Origin: Flavobacteriales bacterium
Lineage (GTDB): Bacteria > Bacteroidota > Bacteroidia > Flavobacteriales_F > PHOS-HE28
Assembly (NCBI GenBank): GCA_023957375.1
Contig: JAMLHB010000001.1
Span: forward strand, 310,001 to 374,000
Reading direction: 5' to 3'
Length of the DNA stretch: 64,000 nucleotides
This document shows, piece after piece, positions 59,720 through 64,000 of this stretch (positions within the stretch are counted from its first letter, which is position 1; every line of letters begins with the position of its first letter). Under the pieces are notes generated by a model. It was given only the letters and a program-made list of their open reading frames with translations. It did no database searches and was not told the origin of the DNA. A program made the translations under genes and the position numbers.

Positions 59720-61927
59720 ATGTTGATACACCACGTTCGAAAGTCCACCTTTCTGTTCACTTGTTTGTTCATTGCGGTTCAACCGTTCGCCGCGCTTGCC
59801 CATGAAGGCATGTGGCTGCCCACCCTCCTCAAAGCCATTGAGGGGGACATGCGCACCGAGGGGATGGTGATCTCCGCCGAGGATATATACAGCCTCAACC
59901 AGGGTTCCCTGAAAGATGCCGTGGTGCTGTTTGGCGGGGGATGCACGGCCGAGGTGGTCAGCACGCAAGGACTCATCCTGACCAACCACCACTGCGGCCA
60001 CAGCTTCATCCAGCAGCACAGCTCGATGGAACACAACTACCTGCGCGACGGGTTCAGCGCGCCCACCCTGGCCGACGAGCTTCCCAGTCCCGGCCTTTCC
60101 GCAACGTTCATTGTGCGCATGGAGGATGTGACCGATCGCATGCAGGCGGCGTTCACCATGGGCATGGGTGAAACGGAACGCGGGGAGGCGGCCAACAAGC
60201 TGGGCAATGAGATTGCCCGGGAGGTTCCCCCAGGGCCGGGTGTCAAGGCCGTGGTGCGGCCGTTCAATTACGGCAACAGCTGGTACCTCATCGTCAGCGA
60301 AACGTTCAATGATGTGCGCATGGTGTGCGCCCCGCCCGGCGACATCGGCAAGTTCGGCGGGGATACCGACAACTGGATGTGGCCCCGCCACACCGGCGAC
60401 TTCAGCATGTTCCGCATCTATGCATCTCCGGATAACCAACCGGCGGCATTCAGCGCGGCCAATGTGCCGTACACCCCCAAGCACAGCTTGCCGATCGCCA
60501 TCGACGGGGCCGTGCCCGGCGAGTTTGCCATGATCTTCGGCTTTCCCGGCAGAACCCAGCGCTACCTGCCCAGCGTGGCCGTGGCACAGGTGATGGATGT
60601 GATCGATCCCTTGCGCATCGAAATGCGCACCGCCAGCCTGAACGTGATCAATGCGGCCATGCTGGAAAACGAACAGGCCAAGCTGCAATACGCCAGCAAG
60701 CAGGCGCGCATCGCCAACGGATGGAAAAAGTGGCAGGGCGAGGTGCGCGGACTGAAGGAACTGGACGCCGTGGTCGTGAAGCAGGAACAGGAAAGGGAGT
60801 TTGCCGCACGTGCTGCGGGGAATCCCCTGTATGAAGCCGTTCCGGGTGAGCTGGTACGCCTGTACGGGGAAATGCTGCCCTATGAAAGTGCGCGTGAGCT
60901 CTTTGTGGAGCTGGTGTACATGGGCCCCGAGTTCCTGCGGTTCGCACAAGGCTATCGCAAACTGATCGAGGAGCACGCCGAGCTGCGGAAGGAGAACAAA
61001 CTGCAGGGGGAACTGGACCACCTGCGAACGGGCGCACAAGGGTATTTCAAGAACTACATACCCGAGGTGGACCGCAAGATCTTCAAGGCCGTGCTGCCCG
61101 TCTACCGCAAGCATGCGCAAGCAGGCTTGGCACCCGGGGAACTAACCGTGCTGGACAAGCGCCATGGCAACTGGGACCGCTACGCCGACGCTGTGTTCGA
61201 CAAGAGCATCTTCACCAGCCCGGACCGGTTGTACAAGGCATTGGACCACTTCTCGCCCAGTGTGGCCAAGCGCATGGCCAAGGACCCGGCCTGGCGCTTG
61301 GTGCAGGCCCTTTCGAACAACTACTCGGAACAGGTGCGGCCACGCCTCGGCGTGTTGAGCGACAGCTTGGACGCCGCCATGCGCACTTGGTCCGGGGGAT
61401 TGATGGAGCTCTTCCCGGAAAAGACCTGGTGGCCCGATGCCAATAGCACCCTGCGCCTCAGCTACGGCAAAGTGGAGGGGGCCGAGCCCCGGGACGGCAT
61501 CATCTACAAACCGTTCACCACCTTGGAGGGCGTGATGGAGAAATACGATCCCGCCAACCCCGAGTTCGAAGTGCCGCAAAAGCTGTTCAACCTGTACCGG
61601 GCGAAGGATTATGGCCCATACGCCCACAACGGAACCATGCCGGTATGCTTCCTGTCCTCCCTGCACACCACGGGCGGGAACAGCGGCAGCCCCGTGCTCA
61701 ATGGCCGGGGAGAGCTCATCGGACTCAACTTCGACCGTACCTGGGAGAGCACCATGAGCGATATCTTGTTCGATCCCGCCAAATGCCGCAACATTTCCGT
61801 GGACATCCGCTACGTGCTCTTCATCATCGATAAATACCTCGGGGCCAAGCACCTGGTGGAAGAAATGAACCTGGTATCCGCAGGGGAAGAATTGCCGCAC
61901 CTCATCGATCTACCCCTGCACCGCTAA
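59720..61927 (+). CDS. S46-family dipeptidyl-peptidase, DPP11-like
   Basis: 735-residue periplasmic serine exopeptidase that removes N-terminal dipeptides. Signal peptide ending LAHEGMW; the catalytic His is in [10 protein letters not shown], the Asp lies in the conserved region around [16 protein letters not shown], and Ser655 is in [10 protein letters not shown]. Eighteen residues after it (residue 673, in GLNFDRTWE) is an Arg; in characterised S46 enzymes an Arg at this S1 position marks DPP11 (Asp/Glu specificity) whereas DPP7 has Gly. Start at the ATG 59720; a longer upstream frame lacks a signal peptide. Bacteroidota use such enzymes to use proteins as carbon source. Confidence 0.93.
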   Translation: MLIHHVRKSTFLFTCLFIAVQPFAALAHEGMWLPTLLKAIEGDMRTEGMVISAEDIYSLNQGSLKDAVVLFGGGCTAEVVSTQGLILTNHHCGHSFIQQHSSMEHNYLRDGFSAPTLADELPSPGLSATFIVRMEDVTDRMQAAFTMGMGETERGEAANKLGNEIAREVPPGPGVKAVVRPFNYGNSWYLIVSETFNDVRMVCAPPGDIGKFGGDTDNWMWPRHTGDFSMFRIYASPDNQPAAFSAANVPYTPKHSLPIAIDGAVPGEFAMIFGFPGRTQRYLPSVAVAQVMDVIDPLRIEMRTASLNVINAAMLENEQAKLQYASKQARIANGWKKWQGEVRGLKELDAVVVKQEQEREFAARAAGNPLYEAVPGELVRLYGEMLPYESARELFVELVYMGPEFLRFAQGYRKLIEEHAELRKENKLQGELDHLRTGAQGYFKNYIPEVDRKIFKAVLPVYRKHAQAGLAPGELTVLDKRHGNWDRYADAVFDKSIFTSPDRLYKALDHFSPSVAKRMAKDPAWRLVQALSNNYSEQVRPRLGVLSDSLDAAMRTWSGGLMELFPEKTWWPDANSTLRLSYGKVEGAEPRDGIIYKPFTTLEGVMEKYDPANPEFEVPQKLFNLYRAKDYGPYAHNGTMPVCFLSSLHTTGGNSGSPVLNGRGELIGLNFDRTWESTMSDILFDPAKCRNISVDIRYVLFIIDKYLGAKHLVEEMNLVSAGEELPHLIDLPLHR

Positions 61928-62147
61928 GGCTGGAGCCGTTGCGGGTGGCAGGAGCTGTCCGTGGCGGGCCATGAACGGGCGCACCGGGGTGGTCTCCCCT
62001 CATCCCTTTCAGGGCATGCCTTGGGCGGCACTCTTCCGGAGCAAGACCGGAACACCCATCGGCCACAGCCCGGGAACCAAGTGGGTCGTCAGTTGGTTTA
62101 TCAGGAGCCTTAGGCACCAATCCCCACCATCAACTCCGATCTGCACC

Positions 62148-62378
62148 ATGTGGAAAGAATCCGGGAACAAGCTCCAACGCAGCTTTCAATTCAAGGACTT
62201 CAGCGAAGCCTTTGCCTTCATGGCCAGGGTGGCCTTGCTGGCCGAACGGATGGGCCACCACCCCGACTGGCGGAACGTGTACAACAAAGTGGAGATCTCC
62301 CTGAGCACCCACGATGCCGGCGATGTGGTTACCGCCAAGGACCGCGAACTGGCCCGCGCCATCGATGGCCTGTTGTAG
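62148..62378 (+). CDS. pterin-4a-carbinolamine dehydratase-like protein
   Basis: 76 residues, a short member of the PCD/DCoH family. It contains [20 protein letters not shown], the catalytic-site stretch [20 protein letters not shown] and [20 protein letters not shown]. The enzyme dehydrates 4a-hydroxytetrahydrobiopterin after aromatic amino acid hydroxylation; other bacterial members act in molybdopterin-related recycling. The ATG 62148 is preferred; the frame is open for 59 more codons but without PCD character. No aromatic hydroxylase gene is in the window. It ends before a strong bidirectional terminator. Confidence 0.85.
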   Translation: MWKESGNKLQRSFQFKDFSEAFAFMARVALLAERMGHHPDWRNVYNKVEISLSTHDAGDVVTAKDRELARAIDGLL

Positions 62379-62406
62379 GGCAGGGCATTGCTCCCGTGCC
62401 AAAAGA

Positions 62407-62436
62407 CGACGGCCGCCCCTGCAAGGGCGGCCGTCG
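62407..62436. terminator. bidirectional terminator between convergent genes
   Basis: Perfect 12-bp stem (CGACGGCCGCCC at 62407-62418 with its complement at 62425-62436) and a 6-nt loop, between the stops of the pterin dehydratase gene and the DUF1573 gene. On the minus strand it is followed by CTTTTGG, a short T run; on the plus strand there is no T-tract. Confidence 0.8.
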
Positions 62437-62455
62437 CATCATGTGCGGATCGCCG

Positions 62456-62989
62456 TCACATCGCCTTCTGCACGTTGGCGGTGATGTTCACCACGGTCTG
62501 TGCAGGTTCGGTGTTGGCGGTAATGGTCACCGTCTTGTTCTGCATGCCCTCCTGCTTGCCGGGCTTGTACTCGATCTTGATCTCACCCGTTTCCCCGGGC
62601 TTGATCGGGTGCTTCGGATAGTCCGGCACGGTGCAGCCGCAGGAACCCACCGCGTTGGTGATCACCAACGGTTCGTTGCCGGTATTGGTGAACTTGAAGG
62701 CGTACTTGTTGTCGCTGTCCTGCATGATCTTGCCGAAGTCATGCGTGGAATTCGCAAACGCCATGGTGGTGCTTGGCCCCGTGGGCACCGGTGTGGCTGG
62801 TGCGGCGGGCGGCGTTAGCGGGTCGAAGGTGCTTTGCGGCGCGGCGGTCACTGGCGATGCGGCAGCAGTGGCGGCGGACAGGGGTGCGAACGTGGTGGGC
62901 CCGGAAGGCTGGTTGCGCTGGCTGGCCGCAATGAAAATGGTGGTGGCGGCGATCACGGCCAACAAGGCGATCTTGATGTTCTCCTTCAT
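62456..62989 (-). CDS. DUF1573 domain protein
   Basis: 177 residues. N-terminal membrane anchor or signal (KIALLAVIAATTIFIAASQ), a Pro/Ala/Thr-rich linker (about 28-72, PSGPTTFAPLSAATAAASPV region), then the DUF1573 domain: MAFANSTHDFGKIMQDSDNK, YAFKFTNTGNEPLVITNAVG, the paired cysteines SCGCTVPDYPKHPIKPG and KTVTITANTEPAQTVVNITA. Such proteins are exported or periplasmic and common in Bacteroidota, of unknown function. A minus-strand TAATTTCG just upstream (63015-63022) is one mismatch from TAnnTTTG. Confidence 0.88.
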   Translation of the reverse strand: MKENIKIALLAVIAATTIFIAASQRNQPSGPTTFAPLSAATAAASPVTAAPQSTFDPLTPPAAPATPVPTGPSTTMAFANSTHDFGKIMQDSDNKYAFKFTNTGNEPLVITNAVGSCGCTVPDYPKHPIKPGETGEIKIEYKPGKQEGMQNKTVTITANTEPAQTVVNITANVQKAM

Positions 62990-63097
62990 GGTTGAATGTG
63001 CTGAAATGAGGGGGCGAAATTAGGATGTCCGCGCGGTTTGGTGCAAGGTGAAGTTCGTTGTGCCGGGTTTTCGCGGCTGGTTGCTGCGCGGTACCGG

Positions 63098-64000
63098 TCA
63101 GCGCTCGGCCAGTTTGGTGCGTTGCAGTTCGGGGTCGAGGATCACTTCCAGGGCCTTCTTGAAGCTGTGGTCCACGGGATTGTCCGCGTTGATCACCTGC
63201 CAGTAGGCCGAGGTGTCCCACAGGTCGCGTGCCACCAAGGCTTTCAGGCGCAGGTTCACCAAGGCCTTGGAACGCGCCATTCCGGTGCTGTCGGGCTCGA
63301 TCCCCGCATCCGTAGCCTGCTTCATCAATTCGGCATCCAGGCCGGCGTCCACGGAGAAACGGTCGAGGAAATCGCCCACGCCTTGGTAACGCTTGAGCAA
63401 CGCGGAACGGTTGCGGTCGACATAGTTGAGCGCCGTGGTGTTGGTGATGCCCTTGCGCACCAACTGGCTGAACCAGGTGGAGCTGGCCGTGGTGTCGATC
63501 GGCACGAAGATGTCCGGCATGATGCCGCCGCCACCGAACACCACGCGCTTGTTGTGGGTGAAGTACTGCACCGTATCGCGGAAGTGGATGCTGTCCGCAT
63601 TGGTGAGCTCGCCTTCCTTCAACCGGTCCTGCCGTTCGTGCCGGTAGGCCTCCAGCCCGTCAGCATACGATTTCTGGATGCAACGCCCGCTGGGCGTGTA
63701 GTAGCGCGAAACGGTGAGCCGCACCGCGGAACCGTCGGGCAGCATCACCGGACGTTGCACCAATCCCTTCCCAAAGGAACGGCGGCCCACGACCACGCCG
63801 CGGTCCCAATCCTGCACCGCACCCGTGACGATCTCACTGGCCGAGGCACTGCCTTCGTCGATCATCACCACCAGGCGGCCCTTCTCGAACTTGCCGCCCT
63901 TGGTGGCGTAGGTATCCTCACGCGGCGTGGTACGGCCGTCGGTGTACACGATCAACCTTCGGTCGCCGAGGAACTGGTCCGCCATCTCCACGGCCGAGCG
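63098..64000 (-). CDS. S41-family C-terminal processing protease, 5' part cut by window
   Basis: The window holds the C-terminal 300 residues of an S41 peptidase. The catalytic Ser is in [20 protein letters not shown] and the Lys in [14 protein letters not shown], spaced as in CtpA-type proteases. The visible part begins [18 protein letters not shown] and lacks the PDZ domain and signal peptide that should lie beyond the right edge. The C-terminal region after the protease core (from [20 protein letters not shown] on) is the long helical extension of Bacteroidota members. It processes periplasmic proteins. Only the 3' portion can be described. Confidence 0.93.
   Translation of the reverse strand, partial: RSAVEMADQFLGDRRLIVYTDGRTTPREDTYATKGGKFEKGRLVVMIDEGSASASEIVTGAVQDWDRGVVVGRRSFGKGLVQRPVMLPDGSAVRLTVSRYYTPSGRCIQKSYADGLEAYRHERQDRLKEGELTNADSIHFRDTVQYFTHNKRVVFGGGGIMPDIFVPIDTTASSTWFSQLVRKGITNTTALNYVDRNRSALLKRYQGVGDFLDRFSVDAGLDAELMKQATDAGIEPDSTGMARSKALVNLRLKALVARDLWDTSAYWQVINADNPVDHSFKKALEVILDPELQRTKLAER

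Overview
The window looks like a 64 kb piece of a GC-rich member of the Bacteroidota, most likely a Flavobacteriales-type environmental lineage. The grounds are a type IX secretion (T9SS) substrate with a type B C-terminal domain beside a PorP/SprF-like protein, an S46 dipeptidyl-peptidase, OmpA-like proteins with PD40 repeats, RNase Y next to ZapA, a short biosynthetic arginine decarboxylase, and several TAnnTTTG promoter elements of the Bacteroidota type. No rRNA, tRNA, CRISPR array, prophage, transposase gene or replication origin was recognised. Both ends cut genes: kup at the left and an S41 protease at the right.

Layout. 1-6.3 kb, all minus: potassium uptake (kup), lipoprotein carrier (lolA), two tandem SET-domain methyltransferases, a small-molecule methyltransferase and an SpmA/SpmB-like membrane protein. 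6.3-16.5 kb: two small membrane proteins, catalase, an OmpA lipoprotein, ftsK, a lipoprotein and an M23 peptidase. This stretch also carries three MITE-like inverted-repeat elements of two families. 16.6-24.4 kb: coiled-coil gene-zapA-rny-epimerase, a CoA-binding protein, lysA, a class III aminotransferase, an acidic-tailed protein and the transketolase C-terminal half. 24.5-26.9 kb: a von Willebrand A protein gene sits between the two transketolase halves.

27.0-28.5 kb is the most unusual stretch. It holds eight copies of a perfect palindrome built on TTGCATGG/CCATGCAA, most of them in a 99-bp tandem repeat. Three more copies lie at and upstream of the promoter of a MarR-family regulator, and a truncated duplicate of that regulator's 5' end retains its own degraded palindrome. 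28.5-42.8 kb: a VOC protein, a deoxyhypusine-synthase-like enzyme, a GbsR-TolC-adaptor-RND efflux operon, an HEPN/MNT toxin-antitoxin pair, arginine decarboxylase, CorA, MscS and peptidase E.

42.9-51.1 kb is an accessory or defence region. It begins with a decayed OmpA-gene fragment and orphan small genes. It then carries a restriction-modification locus in which a PD-(D/E)XK nuclease domain and an N6-adenine methylase share one polypeptide with a separate HsdS and no HsdR helicase (BcgI-like layout), followed by an unknown gene and a DUF4209/HEPN-like protein. 51.2-64 kb: an unknown protein, a three-gene T9SS cluster (substrate, PorP/SprF-like, OmpA/PD40), a DUF202 protein, a DPP11-like S46 peptidase, a pterin dehydratase, a DUF1573 protein and the protease fragment.
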